A stretch of DNA of 64,000 nucleotides from Chryseobacterium vrystaatense (lineage in GTDB: Bacteria > Bacteroidota > Bacteroidia > Flavobacteriales > Weeksellaceae): NCBI RefSeq assembly GCF_000737765.1, contig NZ_JPRI01000004.1, positions 1 to 64,000 of the forward strand, in the 5' to 3' direction. Shown one piece after another: positions 26,603 through 34,876 of this stretch. Each line of letters begins with the position of its first letter. Position 1 is the first letter of the stretch. Both the position numbers and the translations under genes were made by a program. The notes beneath the pieces are model-generated. The model was given only the letters and a program-made list of their open reading frames with translations, searched no databases and was not told the DNA's origin.

Positions 26603-27286
26603 TTAGTTACTTCTTGAACGGGCTACTGATAAAAGATAGACCATATGTGCATACATACTTCTTTTCACAGATTCTATTTTGATATCACCCGTCGTCTGGT
26701 TAATAGTGGTTACCAGATCTGCATTACACTGTCCGACAAAGCTTCCTGTTCCCAGATAATTAGCTGAATTTGCTGAAGGATAGGAAATTCGTGGATAGTC
26801 AGGTGCTATCTGTTCAGCGGCATTTGCACCACCTACATAACCTTTGTGATCAATAAAACGGGAAGCCCAGGTCCCCAGAAACTGTCCGTTTACTGTATTG
26901 ATGGTTTGTCCCACAACGATTTGAGTATCAATTGCCCGTGTAAAGCCGGCGCATGTACTGTAGTGATTAACTTTAACGGTACAGGAAGAAGCGTTATCAG
27001 TAGGCTGAAAGCATTTTCCTTCATACACGGTAAGTCTCTGTTCGGTTGCTGACGTGGAAGTATTTAAAAGTGCTTTTGGAGAAAAAATTTCTTCAGGTGC
27101 AATCAGGGTCAAAACACCATCCTGGTCTGCTGCAACAATTTTCTTCTCAGCATTGGCCAAGGCTCTTACTCTTACCAGCCCGTTGACATCCAAAGTATGA
27201 GAAGGAGTGGTGGTATTAATCCCTACCTGTGATTTGACACTGCTGAAAAAAGCTACTGCAACAAAAAATATTATTCTTGTTTTCAT
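26603..27286 (-). CDS. Exported QVGINT-type protein of unknown function
   Basis: 227 residues. A signal peptide (MKTRIIFFVAVAFFSSVKS) is followed at once by 'QVGINTTTPSHTLDVNGLVR', the N-terminal module shared by many exported flavobacterial proteins, including the S74 protein in this window. After a linker (about 55-90) there is a Cys-containing globular domain with four Cys (in 'GKCFQPTDNASSCTVKV', 'YSTCAGF' and 'GQCNADL') that may form disulfides. No catalytic motif and no T9SS sorting domain. Probably periplasmic or surface located; function unknown. Confidence 0.7.
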   Translation of the reverse strand: MKTRIIFFVAVAFFSSVKSQVGINTTTPSHTLDVNGLVRVRALANAEKKIVAADQDGVLTLIAPEEIFSPKALLNTSTSATEQRLTVYEGKCFQPTDNASSCTVKVNHYSTCAGFTRAIDTQIVVGQTINTVNGQFLGTWASRFIDHKGYVGGANAAEQIAPDYPRISYPSANSANYLGTGSFVGQCNADLVTTINQTTGDIKIESVKRSMYAHMVYLLSVARSRSN

Positions 27287-27715
27287 GTTGTTTTATTTGG
27301 TTTTAATGAGTTTTTAGATTTTTCACTAAATTAAGAAATATTTATGATTGCAAGAATAAATTTCATTTAAATTACTAATGGTAGATTGAAAATAATTTAT
27401 ATTGAAAAATATCATTAAAATAATCATATTATTTTAATATAACTATAATTAATGTATGTGCTCGTTTCTTTGATATCTTGTGGTCTGATTCCTTGTTTTC
27501 ATTTGGGAAATAATTGTATTTTAGCCGAAATATGAGGGTAATTCATAAAAATATAAACAGGTGATTAAAATTCAGATAATCTGAATGAAAAAAATTAGTA
27601 GATTTGCACGGAACAAACCCCAAATAATAAAACATTCACTCAGTGTTCTATTCATATTATAGAAAGTGAACAGATAACAATAAAATTTGATTAGGTTATA
27701 AAACTATTAGAAACT
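27287..27715. other. AT-rich intergenic region with a possible promoter
   Basis: About 430 very AT-rich bases between divergent genes. A perfect -7 element TAGATTTG is at 27599-27606, leaving a 5' leader of roughly 100 bases before the lipoprotein gene; no matching -33 TTG was found. No leader peptide, hairpin or small gene could be supported. Confidence 0.4.
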
Positions 27716-28084
27716 ATGAAGAAACTTTTTTTACTTCTTTTTACAGCTTTTTTATTTATCGGATGCAGTTCTGATGACGAAACTATTTATGATTATATAG
27801 GAACGTGGGCAGGAAAGTATACAGGAAGCGATGATGGAACATGGAACCTCGTGGTAGCGAGCGACGGAAAAGTAACCGGAACTATGCATTCTACAGTAAA
27901 TAATGAAAATTATAGTATCTCCGGGCATTTAACAGAAACCGGTGACCTTACCGCTGTAGTAGGGCTTCCTTCTGACGGAGAATTCAAAGGAACCCTTTCA
28001 AAAGAGAAAAAAGGAAACGGAAACTGGTCAAACGCTGTTCCCACACCGGCAAGATACGGTACCTGGACAGGAGACAAGAAATAA
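27716..28084 (+). CDS. Small lipoprotein of unknown function
   Basis: 122 residues. Classical lipoprotein signal with Cys17 and a Ser-Ser-Asp-Asp-Glu start to the mature protein ('FLFIGCSSDDETIYDYIG'), the acidic sequence that favours surface export of lipoproteins in Bacteroidota. The body is a Gly/Thr-rich beta protein ('GTWAGKYTGSDDGTWNLVVA', about 30-49; 'GDLTAVVGLPSDGEFKGTLS', about 81-100) that could form a small beta barrel. No known family recognised. Single gene closed by a strong terminator. Confidence 0.75.
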   Translation: MKKLFLLLFTAFLFIGCSSDDETIYDYIGTWAGKYTGSDDGTWNLVVASDGKVTGTMHSTVNNENYSISGHLTETGDLTAVVGLPSDGEFKGTLSKEKKGNGNWSNAVPTPARYGTWTGDKK

Positions 28085-28087
28085 TAA

Positions 28088-28122
28088 GAAAGCCTGCAGA
28101 TTAATCTGCAGGCTTTTTTTAT
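28088..28122. terminator. Strong bidirectional terminator
   Basis: Perfect 11-bp repeat AAGCCTGCAGA with TCTGCAGGCTT around a TTAA loop (about 28090-28115), followed by TTTTT. Serves the lipoprotein gene and the convergent gene ending at 28123. Confidence 0.85.
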
Positions 28123-28770
28123 CTAGATAAATCCCATATGGGTAATTTCACCTTTATTCTTCAATACCCCAAAGTAGAGTAGGAGAGTGCTATCTGAAAA
28201 ATGCTTTTTAAAAAGAATTTTTCCTGCCTTTTTTAAGAACATTTTCTCCTCGGTATATTCTGCAGAATATCCCTCCAGATCAGGTTCTATGGTGATGATA
28301 ATGAGTTCATCCGCTGCCAACTGATCATTTACATTCAGGATAAGGTTTTTCTGTTCCTTCTCAATAGAAATGTTTTGCCAGATATTCTCCTTTTCCCCAA
28401 ACCTGAATTCTTTAAGTAATTTTATTCCAGCCTCAGTTTTCATACCATTCTGTACAACTCTTTTTCCTCTATCTGACACAGCATCAAGGTCTTTAATAAC
28501 AGTCATCAGCCTTGCAAACTTCTGGTAGAGTAAGGCATCACCGGCTTCTTTAGTGTAATTTTCAATACAGCTCCTTATTGTTTTCCCTGCTTTGGAACAG
28601 TGACCAAATTCGGAACTGTTCTGCCGTACTTTCTCATAAGACGGATCTTTTTTAAATGCATTTTTATTGAATCCGCTTTTCTTCCGTACTACATTTTTTC
28701 CGTTCAGGCTGTAAAAAACCAGATCGCCTATGCTTCCTGTAATCTTTATTAAACTTTCATACGTTGCCAT
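28123..28770 (-). CDS. Conserved Bacteroidota protein of unknown function
   Basis: 215 residues, no signal peptide. The N-terminus has a motif seen in many Bacteroidota proteins: 'IKITGSIGDLVFYSLNGKNV' then VRKKSG (about 8-33), followed by 'DPSYEKVRQNSSEFGHCSKA' then GKTIR (about 42-66). The C-terminal half is beta-rich ('LAADELIIITIEPDLEGYSA', about 151-170). It is basic and Lys-rich. I do not recognise a function. A -7 element (complement of 28787-28794, TATATTTG) is close to its ATG, and it is divergent from the NlpC gene. Confidence 0.65.
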   Translation of the reverse strand: MATYESLIKITGSIGDLVFYSLNGKNVVRKKSGFNKNAFKKDPSYEKVRQNSSEFGHCSKAGKTIRSCIENYTKEAGDALLYQKFARLMTVIKDLDAVSDRGKRVVQNGMKTEAGIKLLKEFRFGEKENIWQNISIEKEQKNLILNVNDQLAADELIIITIEPDLEGYSAEYTEEKMFLKKAGKILFKKHFSDSTLLLYFGVLKNKGEITHMGFI

Positions 28771-28786
28771 ATCACAAAATTGAATT

Positions 28787-28886
28787 CAAATATACTAATA
28801 ATAAAAAGAAATCTAAACTTTAACATATATTTATCATATAGTTGTAGTATAGTTTTCATATAATTTAAATATAAAATGTATATTTG
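28787..28886. promoter_or_regulatory. Divergent pair of -7 elements
   Basis: CAAATATA at 28787-28794 is the complement of a perfect -7 element (TATATTTG) for the minus-strand gene. TATATTTG at 28879-28886 points toward the NlpC gene, 31 bases before its ATG. Neither has a well spaced -33 TTG. Confidence 0.45.
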
Positions 28887-28916
28887 TATGTAATTAGTTA
28901 CTTCATTTAAAATCAG

Positions 28917-29492
28917 ATGACTATGATACCGGGATTATTTGAAAAAAACTTAAAAATAAAGCAGATCTCTGTTCTGCTGATCGCCTCTGCATTGGTCGTT
29001 TCCTGTGGATCCTCAAAGAACGCATCTTCGAAAAAAACAGGAACCAAAACAGTAGTAAAAGCCGAAAATCTAAGAAAACTTGATTCTAAATTTGACGGAA
29101 AGATTTCCAGATCTGTCAGTGATATTCTGAAAGACGCTGAAAGATATATCGGAACACCATACAAATTTGGAGGAAATACGGCTTCCGGCTTTGACTGTTC
29201 CGGATTTACGGTAAAGGTTTTTGAGGAAAATGACTTTTCACTCCCACGCAGATCTACCGACCAGGCTGATGCCGGTAAGAAGATCGATATCAAAGAAGTA
29301 AAACCCGGAGATCTCCTTTTCTTTGCAACAGCCGGAGGAAGCAGAGTCTCTCACGTAGGTATCGTTCACAACATCGGAGCTGATGGAGAAGTGAAATTTA
29401 TCCATGCTTCCACATCAAAAGGAGTGATGATCTCTTCATTAAACGAGAAATACTGGAATAAAGCCTATCTTCATGCTCAGCGAGTATTATAG
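28917..29492 (+). CDS. NlpC/P60 (C40) cell-wall peptidase, lipoprotein
   Basis: 191 residues with a lipoprotein signal ('LLIASALVVSCGSSKNA', Cys about 30) after a basic start. A Lys-rich linker leads to the NlpC/P60 domain (about 75-190). The catalytic Cys is in 'TASGFDCSGFTVKVFEENDF' (about 96-102), the His in 'GSRVSHVGIVHNIG', and the third residue, also His, in 'VKFIHASTSKGV'. Such enzymes cut gamma-D-Glu to diaminopimelate bonds in peptidoglycan. A lone LytTR gene follows 22 bases after the stop, so the two are probably one transcript. Confidence 0.88.
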   Translation: MTMIPGLFEKNLKIKQISVLLIASALVVSCGSSKNASSKKTGTKTVVKAENLRKLDSKFDGKISRSVSDILKDAERYIGTPYKFGGNTASGFDCSGFTVKVFEENDFSLPRRSTDQADAGKKIDIKEVKPGDLLFFATAGGSRVSHVGIVHNIGADGEVKFIHASTSKGVMISSLNEKYWNKAYLHAQRVL

Positions 29493-29514
29493 GGCTTTTT
29501 AAACTGATTACTGC

Positions 29515-29841
29515 ATGGAGAACCGAACTTTTGCATTTATTAAAACGGATAAGAAACTGGTAAAGCTTTTCTTCAAAGATATTACCGTTATCAAAGGTTT
29601 GGGAAATTATGTGGAAATCTATACGGTATCCAGCAAAAAATATATTTACTACAAAGCTCTTAAAAATCTGATTGAAAGCCTCCCCGACGAATTCATGAGG
29701 GTTCACAATTCATATATTGTCAATTTAACCAATATTGAATACTTCGAAGACAACCAGCTTGTCCTTCAGGAACAGAAAATTGCCGTCGCTAAAAGCTACA
29801 AAGACTGTCTGATTACTGCACTTAATAAAATGATGCTTTGA
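29515..29841 (+). CDS. Stand-alone LytTR DNA-binding domain protein
   Basis: 108 residues consisting only of a LytTR domain: 'LFFKDITVIKGLGNYVEIYT' (about 18-37), 'YIYYKALKNLIESLPDEFMR' (about 43-62) and 'VHNSYIVNLTNIEYFEDNQL' (about 63-82). The receiver domain of LytR/AgrA-type response regulators is missing, so it cannot be controlled by phosphorylation in the usual way. Its position after a peptidoglycan hydrolase on the same strand suggests that it regulates cell-wall genes or its own transcript; that is inference. Confidence 0.85.
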   Translation: MENRTFAFIKTDKKLVKLFFKDITVIKGLGNYVEIYTVSSKKYIYYKALKNLIESLPDEFMRVHNSYIVNLTNIEYFEDNQLVLQEQKIAVAKSYKDCLITALNKMML

Positions 29842-29942
29842 TCAACATCAGAAAATCGCCTATCCAAATAATATTTTCCTAAGGCCGAATAATAAATTGG
29901 CTAAACGGTCTTATTCATTTTACATTCGTGAAAAAATCAACA

Positions 29943-30314
29943 ATGAATAAAGACAAAGCACTGCATTTCATCAATACTCATAATATTACTGAAATAAAAG
30001 CAGGCGAGGAGAGAACCACTTTCCTTGAAATCTGGATGGTTACTGTGAACGACAGAATTTTTGCCCGATCCTGGGGCCTTGCAGAAAGAAGCTGGTACAA
30101 TACCTTTTTAAAAGATCCTTCAGGTCAGATCAGATGCGGAGAGGAGATATTCAATATAAAAGCGGTCATACCGCCTGATATCAAAGATTTGAATTCTTAC
30201 ATTAATACAGCTTATTTAACAAAGTATAATACAGGTAAAAACATCCGGTATTCTAAAGCAATTGTTGAAGAAAAACACGCTGAAAGGACTATGGAATTTA
30301 TCATCTGTGAATAA
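29943..30314 (+). CDS. DUF2255 family protein
   Basis: 123 residues from ATG 29943; a GTG at 29928 would add five residues. The family pattern is 'TFLEIWMVTVNDRIFARSWG' followed by 'LAERSWYNTFLKDPSGQIRC' (about 24-63), i.e. an iW-V-v-d-R-x-x-RS strand pair and a W-Y helix as in small FMN-binding/nitroreductase-like split barrels. Function of the family is unknown. A near-match promoter (TTG at 29897-29899, TACATTCG at 29921-29928) would start the transcript only a few bases before the ATG. Confidence 0.7.
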   Translation: MNKDKALHFINTHNITEIKAGEERTTFLEIWMVTVNDRIFARSWGLAERSWYNTFLKDPSGQIRCGEEIFNIKAVIPPDIKDLNSYINTAYLTKYNTGKNIRYSKAIVEEKHAERTMEFIICE

Positions 30315-30364
30315 AACGCATCAACATATGAAAGGATGTTGATCATTGAGGAGCGGGGTTGAAC

Positions 30365-30395
30365 TTGTATACTAAAACAATCTTTTGTACTTTTG
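30365..30395 (+). promoter_or_regulatory. Bacteroidota-type promoter of dapD
   Basis: TTG at 30365-30367 and TACTTTTG at 30388-30395 are separated by 20 bases, matching the -33/-7 consensus. The -7 element is 57 bases before the dapD ATG. Confidence 0.65.
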
Positions 30396-30452
30396 ACTTT
30401 CAAAACTGTGGGAAGCTGCAGGGATAATTTATACTAAAATCAAATAAGAAAC

Positions 30453-31265
30453 ATGTCGTTACAACAAACAATTGAAAACATTTGGGATCATAGAGATTTA
30501 TTACAGAATGAAGACAGCCAGAAGGCGATAAGAGAGGTTATTTCTTTATTGGATTCCGGAGAACTTCGTGTTGCTCAGCCTACGGAAAACGGATGGCAGG
30601 TGAATGAATGGGTGAAGAAGGCTGTAGTAATGTATTTCCCGATTCAGAAGATGGAAACCATTGAAGTAGGTCCGTTTGAATTTCATGACAAAATTCCTTT
30701 GAAGAGAAATTATGCTGAAAAAGGAGTAAGAGTTGTACCGCATGCCATCGCCAGAGAAGGATCTTTCGTCGCTTCAGGCGTAATTTTGATGCCGTCTTAT
30801 GTAAACATCGGAGCGTATGTAGATTCCGGAACTATGGTAGATACATGGGCTACCGTGGGAAGCTGTGCACAAATCGGTAAAAACGTTCACCTGAGTGGTG
30901 GTGTTGGAATTGGTGGTGTACTGGAGCCGTTACAGGCAGCTCCTGTGATCATTGAAGACGACTGTTTCATCGGTTCAAGATGTATCGTTGTAGAAGGTGT
31001 ACACGTAGAAAAAGAAGCTGTATTGGGAGCAAATGTAGTATTGACGGCTTCTACAAAAATCATTGATGTTACGGGTGACCAGCCTGTTGAGATCAAAGGA
31101 AGAGTTCCTGCACGTTCAGTAGTAATTCCTGGAAGTTATACAAAACAATATCCTGCTGGAGAATATCAGGTTCCCTGTGCACTGATCATCGGTCAGAGAA
31201 AAGAATCAACAGATAAAAAGACATCTCTTAATGATGCTTTAAGAGAGAATAATGTGGCTGTATAA
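30453..31265 (+). CDS. dapD: Tetrahydrodipicolinate N-succinyltransferase
   Basis: 270 residues, the usual DapD length. It transfers succinyl from succinyl-CoA to tetrahydrodipicolinate in the lysine and diaminopimelate pathway (cytoplasm). The N-terminal helical domain (about 1-95) is followed by a left-handed beta helix with hexapeptide repeats: 'LMPSYVNIGAYVDSGTMVDT' (about 112-131), 'WATVGSCAQIGKNVHLSGGV' (about 132-151) and 'DCFIGSRCIVVEGVHVEKEA' (about 170-189). The C-terminal loop 'RSVVIPGSYTKQYPAGEYQV' is typical. It has its own promoter and terminator, so it is a single-gene unit here. Confidence 0.95.
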   Translation: MSLQQTIENIWDHRDLLQNEDSQKAIREVISLLDSGELRVAQPTENGWQVNEWVKKAVVMYFPIQKMETIEVGPFEFHDKIPLKRNYAEKGVRVVPHAIAREGSFVASGVILMPSYVNIGAYVDSGTMVDTWATVGSCAQIGKNVHLSGGVGIGGVLEPLQAAPVIIEDDCFIGSRCIVVEGVHVEKEAVLGANVVLTASTKIIDVTGDQPVEIKGRVPARSVVIPGSYTKQYPAGEYQVPCALIIGQRKESTDKKTSLNDALRENNVAV

Positions 31266-31307
31266 GCTGTGTTTTCTCTAAATTTTAAAGATTGATTTTA
31301 AAATTTA

Positions 31308-31346
31308 TACAATAAACCCTGAATAGTCATTTGGGGTTTATTTTAT
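31308..31346 (+). terminator. Terminator of dapD
   Basis: 9-bp stem AATAAACCC at 31311-31319 with GGGTTTATT at 31334-31342, followed by TTATTT. Confidence 0.65.
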
Positions 31347-31389
31347 TTATACCTTTAACCCGTTAAAAAAGCTTATTAAAAACATTGAT

Positions 31390-32487
31390 ATGAAGATTGC
31401 CTTCGACGCAAAACGTTTTTTTCATAATACGTCCGGATTGGGCAATTACTCAAGAGACCTTGTCAGGATTCTTTCTCAGTACTATCCTGAAAATGAATAC
31501 ATTTTGCTGAACAAAAACAGATCAGAAAGAGGAAAAGAAATTCTTGAAAGACAGGATGTCCGCTTTGTGGAAACTTCAAAAGGGAAATTTTCAAGACAGC
31601 TTAAAATGGGAAAAGATGCCCAAAGGGAAGGTGCTGATATATTTCACGGTTTATCCGGTGAACTGCCCTTGAAGTGGAGTAAAGAACCCATCAGGAAAAT
31701 AGTGACAATTCATGATCTGATCTTTATGAGATGTCCGAATTATTATTCTTTCTTTGACCGGAAAATACACCTTTGGAAATTTAAAAAAGCGGCTTCTTCT
31801 GCAGATAAAATCATTGCGATTTCGGAGCAGACTAAAAGAGATATCATCACCTATTTAAAAGTTCCTGAAAGCAAAATTGAAGTCATTTATCAGGGTTGTC
31901 ATAAAGCTTTTAAAGAGCATCAGTCCAATGAATTAATCAATACAGTAAAGGAAAAATTCAATCTTCCGGAACGCTATATTCTCAATGTAGGAACCATTGA
32001 AGAACGTAAGAATCTTTTAAGCATTGTAAAAGGGATCAAAGACACAGAAATTCCATTGGTTGTCGTTGGAAGAAAAACAGATTACTACAAAAAAGTACTG
32101 GCTTTCATCAGAAAAAATAAAATTGACAAACAGGTGCTTTTTCTGGAAGGTGTTTCGATGGACGAGCTGGCTGTACTGTATAAATCAGCCGATATTTTTG
32201 TCTATCCAAGTTTTTTTGAAGGCTTTGGAATCCCTGTTATAGAAGCTCTTTTTTCCAAAACCGTGGTGATCACCAGTAACACGAGCTGTCTTCCGGAAGC
32301 GGGAGGAAAAGACTCCGTTTACATCGATCCCCGAAATGATCTCGACCTTGGGGCCAAGATCAGATTTTTATGGGAAAATGAATCTGAAAGAAAACGCCGT
32401 GCAGAAAAGAGTTTCACGTTTGTTCAGAAGTTTAATGACGAACCGATTGCAGCTCAGTTGATGAATCTCTACAAAAAAATTCTGTAA
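31390..32487 (+). CDS. Glycosyltransferase family 4 (GT-B fold)
   Basis: 365 residues. N-terminal 'MKIAFDAKRFFHNTSGLGNY' with the glycine-rich acceptor loop, 'ADIFHGLSGELPLKW' (about 80-94), 'VTIHDLIFMRCPNYYSFFDR' (about 105-124) and 'KIIAISEQTKRDI' (about 138-150). The donor half starts 'YILNVGTIEERKNLLSIVKG' (about 196-215). The E-x7-E sugar-nucleotide motif is present as 'YPSFFEGFGIPVIEALFSKT' (about 274-293). It probably adds a sugar to a cell-envelope glycan. It is isolated from other polysaccharide genes, between dapD and the his operon; the his promoter begins right at its 3' end. Confidence 0.88.
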   Translation: MKIAFDAKRFFHNTSGLGNYSRDLVRILSQYYPENEYILLNKNRSERGKEILERQDVRFVETSKGKFSRQLKMGKDAQREGADIFHGLSGELPLKWSKEPIRKIVTIHDLIFMRCPNYYSFFDRKIHLWKFKKAASSADKIIAISEQTKRDIITYLKVPESKIEVIYQGCHKAFKEHQSNELINTVKEKFNLPERYILNVGTIEERKNLLSIVKGIKDTEIPLVVVGRKTDYYKKVLAFIRKNKIDKQVLFLEGVSMDELAVLYKSADIFVYPSFFEGFGIPVIEALFSKTVVITSNTSCLPEAGGKDSVYIDPRNDLDLGAKIRFLWENESERKRRAEKSFTFVQKFNDEPIAAQLMNLYKKIL

Positions 32488-32494
32488 AAAAAAC

Positions 32495-32524
32495 TTTGCA
32501 GTTTAAAAATAAGTCCTACATTTG
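32495..32524 (+). promoter_or_regulatory. Promoter of the his leader and operon
   Basis: TTTG at 32495-32498 and TACATTTG at 32517-32524 with an 18-base spacer match the Bacteroidota -33/-7 consensus almost perfectly. Transcription would start near 32530, about a dozen bases before the leader-peptide ATG. Confidence 0.75.
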
Positions 32525-32541
32525 TACCATAATTCAGAACA

Positions 32542-32592
32542 ATGAAACCCAATTTTTTAACACTTCATCATTATTATCATCATCTCTGCTAA
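32542..32592 (+). CDS. hisL: his operon leader peptide
   Basis: A 16-codon frame, MKPNFLTLHHYYHHLC, starts at 32542 and ends with TAA at 32590-32592. Four of the last eight codons are His (CAT), arranged HH-YY-HH. It is followed by an attenuator terminator and then hisG, the layout of his attenuators in other bacteria. A ribosome short of charged His-tRNA would stall at 32566-32583 and change folding of the downstream RNA. Too short for ordinary gene finding; the His density and context make it convincing. Confidence 0.9.
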   Translation: MKPNFLTLHHYYHHLC

Positions 32593-32668
32593 GACGGAAT
32601 TGGTTGATATAAACATGTGTTAAAATCAAAAATAATTAAAACCGTCTGAGTAAACAGACGGTTTTTTT
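32555..32668 (+). promoter_or_regulatory. his attenuator (alternative RNA structures and terminator)
   Basis: Terminator: AAAACCGTCTG at 32638-32648 pairs with CAGACGGTTTT at 32655-32665, followed by Ts. Antiterminator: AGACGG at 32592-32597, overlapping the leader stop, is complementary to CCGTCT at 32642-32647, the left arm of the terminator. A third pairing joins TTTTAACAC (32555-32563, inside the leader just before the His codons) to GTGTTAAAA (32617-32625); a ribosome stalled on the His codons would cover its left arm. Stalling should therefore favour the antiterminator and expression of hisG and the rest. The mechanism is inferred from sequence. Confidence 0.85.
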
Positions 32669-32737
32669 GTTTCCCGAATTCTTCCCGGAAATAGTCAACA
32701 GATCAGTTTTTATTTGCTCAGACCCCAAAATAATACA

Positions 32738-33595
32738 ATGAGTAAATTAAAAATTGCAATCCAGAAAAGCGGCCGGCTTTACGAAGAATCTTTACAGCTC
32801 CTCAAAGACTGCGGTATTTTCGTCAACAACGGAAAAGACCAGCTGAAAGTGTCGGTAGATAACTTTCCGATGGAGATCATGTATCTCAGGAATTCAGACA
32901 TTCCGCAATACCTGGAAGACGGAGTGGTAGATATCGCCATTGTCGGAGAAAATCTTTTAGCCGAAAAACAGAAAAATATTCAAATTGTTGAAAAGCTTGG
33001 ATTCTCAAAATGCAGAGTTTCTTTAGCCGTTCCCAAAGAAGTGGAAACCAATGAGCTTTCCTACTTTCAGGGAAGAAAAATAGCCACTTCCTATCCCAAT
33101 ACCCTTAAAAATTTCCTTGACAAAAATGGAATCGAATCTGATATCCACATCATTTCAGGTTCCGTTGAAATAGCTCCTAATATTGGACTGGCGGATGGTA
33201 TCTGTGATATTGTAAGTTCAGGAAGTACCTTGTTTAAAAACGGACTGAGAGAAACAGTTACCCTTCTAAAGTCTGAAGCAGTTTTAGCAAAAACATTTCA
33301 GATGAATACTGAAAAAGAAGCAATTCTTCAGAAATTCCTGTTTAGAATACAGTCTGTTTTAAGAGCGAAAAATTCAAAATACATTCTCATGAATGTTCCC
33401 GATGAAAAAATTAAAGATATCGCCAATGTTCTTCCTGTGCTCAAAAGTCCTACAGTGATTCCCTTAGCAGAAAAAGGCTGGAGCAGCATTCATTCAGTGA
33501 TTGATGAAGAAAGATTTTGGGAGGTTATTGACGAACTGAAAGAAAACGGGGCACAGGATATCCTGATTATTCCAATCGATAAAATGGTAATTTAA
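32738..33595 (+). CDS. hisG: ATP phosphoribosyltransferase, long form
   Basis: 285 residues from ATG 32738 (MSKLKIAIQKSGRLYEESLQ); the frame upstream to 32714 lies in the leader. First enzyme of histidine synthesis, joining ATP and PRPP. The periplasmic-binding-like catalytic core (about 1-205) has 'YLEDGVVDIAIVGENLLAEK' and 'GLADGICDIVSSGSTLFKNG', the PRPP loop. The C-terminal 75 residues form the ACT-like regulatory domain of long-form HisG, which binds histidine, so the enzyme needs no HisZ. It is the first structural gene after the attenuator and overlaps hisD by one base. Confidence 0.96.
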   Translation: MSKLKIAIQKSGRLYEESLQLLKDCGIFVNNGKDQLKVSVDNFPMEIMYLRNSDIPQYLEDGVVDIAIVGENLLAEKQKNIQIVEKLGFSKCRVSLAVPKEVETNELSYFQGRKIATSYPNTLKNFLDKNGIESDIHIISGSVEIAPNIGLADGICDIVSSGSTLFKNGLRETVTLLKSEAVLAKTFQMNTEKEAILQKFLFRIQSVLRAKNSKYILMNVPDEKIKDIANVLPVLKSPTVIPLAEKGWSSIHSVIDEERFWEVIDELKENGAQDILIIPIDKMVI

Positions 33596-34872
33596 TGATG
33601 AAAATATACAGATACCCAGAAAGAGAAACTTGGCCGGAGATGGTGAAACGCCCTGTCCTTGAACGCGAAGAAATATCAGGATTGATTACAGAAATATTTG
33701 AATCTGTCGAAAAGGAGGGTGATAAAGCTTTGATACAGTTTAATGAAAAATTTGATAAAGCAATAACTCCCCAGCTTACAGTTTCGGAAACTGAGCTGGA
33801 AGATGCAGAACAGAATGTTTCTGAAGATTTAAAGAAAGCCATTATACAGGCCAAGGAAAATATTTCAAAATTCCACACAGCACAAATAGCAGAATCGGAA
33901 AAAATCGAAACAGTAAAAGGTGTGATCTGCTGGAGAGAAAACAGGGCTGTAGAAAAAGTGGGGATTTATATTCCAGGAGGAACAGCTCCTCTATTTTCAA
34001 CGGTGCTTATGCTTGCTGTACCTGCGAATCTGGCAGGATGTCAGGAAATTGTCCTTTGTACACCGCCCGACAGCAATGGGAATATTAATCCTGCTATTCT
34101 GTTCACCGCTAAACTCTGTGGTATCACCAAAATTTTCAAGACAGGAGGAGCACAGGCTATTGCAGCAATGACTTTGGGAACAGAAAGTATTCCACAGGTT
34201 TATAAGATCTTCGGTCCCGGAAACCAGTTTGTAGTGGCTGCAAAAGAATATGCGCAGCGATATGGTACAGCTATAGATATGCCGGCAGGACCAAGTGAGG
34301 TTCTAGTGATTGCTGACAGTGAGGCTGTTCCGGCGTTCTGTGCTGCAGATCTTCTCTCACAGGCAGAACATGGAAGCGACAGCCAAGTGGTGTTTATCAC
34401 TACTGATCCTACAGTTTTTACTGAAACCATTGATGCTGTTGAAAAGCAGCTTCGGGAGCTTCCAAGAAATGAAATGGCTGGTAAAGCGTTAGAAAACAGT
34501 CTTTTTATTCTAACCAACTCAATAGAGGAAGCTTTGGAATTCAGTAATCTGTATGCTCCGGAACACCTTATTCTGGCCCTGGAAGTGTTTGAAAAATATA
34601 TTCCCATGATTGGAAATGCAGGATCTGTTTTTCTTGGGAATTACTCCTGTGAAAGTGCCGGAGATTATGCCAGCGGAACCAACCATACTCTGCCAACGAA
34701 TGGATATGCAAGGAACTACAGCGGTGTTTCTCTGGATAGTTTCGTCAAAAAAATAACTTTCCAGCACCTCTCCAGAGAAGGTCTTAAAAATATAGGAAAA
34801 ACAATAGAAGTAATGGCAGAGGCCGAAGGTCTTACCGCCCACAAAAATGCAGTGTCAATCAGATTAAAATAA
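33595..34872 (+). CDS. hisD: Histidinol dehydrogenase
   Basis: 425 residues. Oxidises L-histidinol to histidine in two NAD-dependent steps with Zn. Motifs: 'EKVGIYIPGGTAPLFSTVLM' (about 121-140), 'KIFKTGGAQAIAAMTLGTES' (about 180-199), 'PAGPSEVLVIADSEAVPAFC' (about 230-249), 'LLSQAEHGSDSQVVFITTDP' (about 253-272) with the Gln and His zinc ligands and 'GDYASGTNHTLPTNGYARNY' near the C-terminus. Starts at ATGATG overlapping the hisG stop (TAATGATG), so translation is probably coupled. Confidence 0.96.
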   Translation: MMKIYRYPERETWPEMVKRPVLEREEISGLITEIFESVEKEGDKALIQFNEKFDKAITPQLTVSETELEDAEQNVSEDLKKAIIQAKENISKFHTAQIAESEKIETVKGVICWRENRAVEKVGIYIPGGTAPLFSTVLMLAVPANLAGCQEIVLCTPPDSNGNINPAILFTAKLCGITKIFKTGGAQAIAAMTLGTESIPQVYKIFGPGNQFVVAAKEYAQRYGTAIDMPAGPSEVLVIADSEAVPAFCAADLLSQAEHGSDSQVVFITTDPTVFTETIDAVEKQLRELPRNEMAGKALENSLFILTNSIEEALEFSNLYAPEHLILALEVFEKYIPMIGNAGSVFLGNYSCESAGDYASGTNHTLPTNGYARNYSGVSLDSFVKKITFQHLSREGLKNIGKTIEVMAEAEGLTAHKNAVSIRLK

Positions 34873-34876
34873 TACA

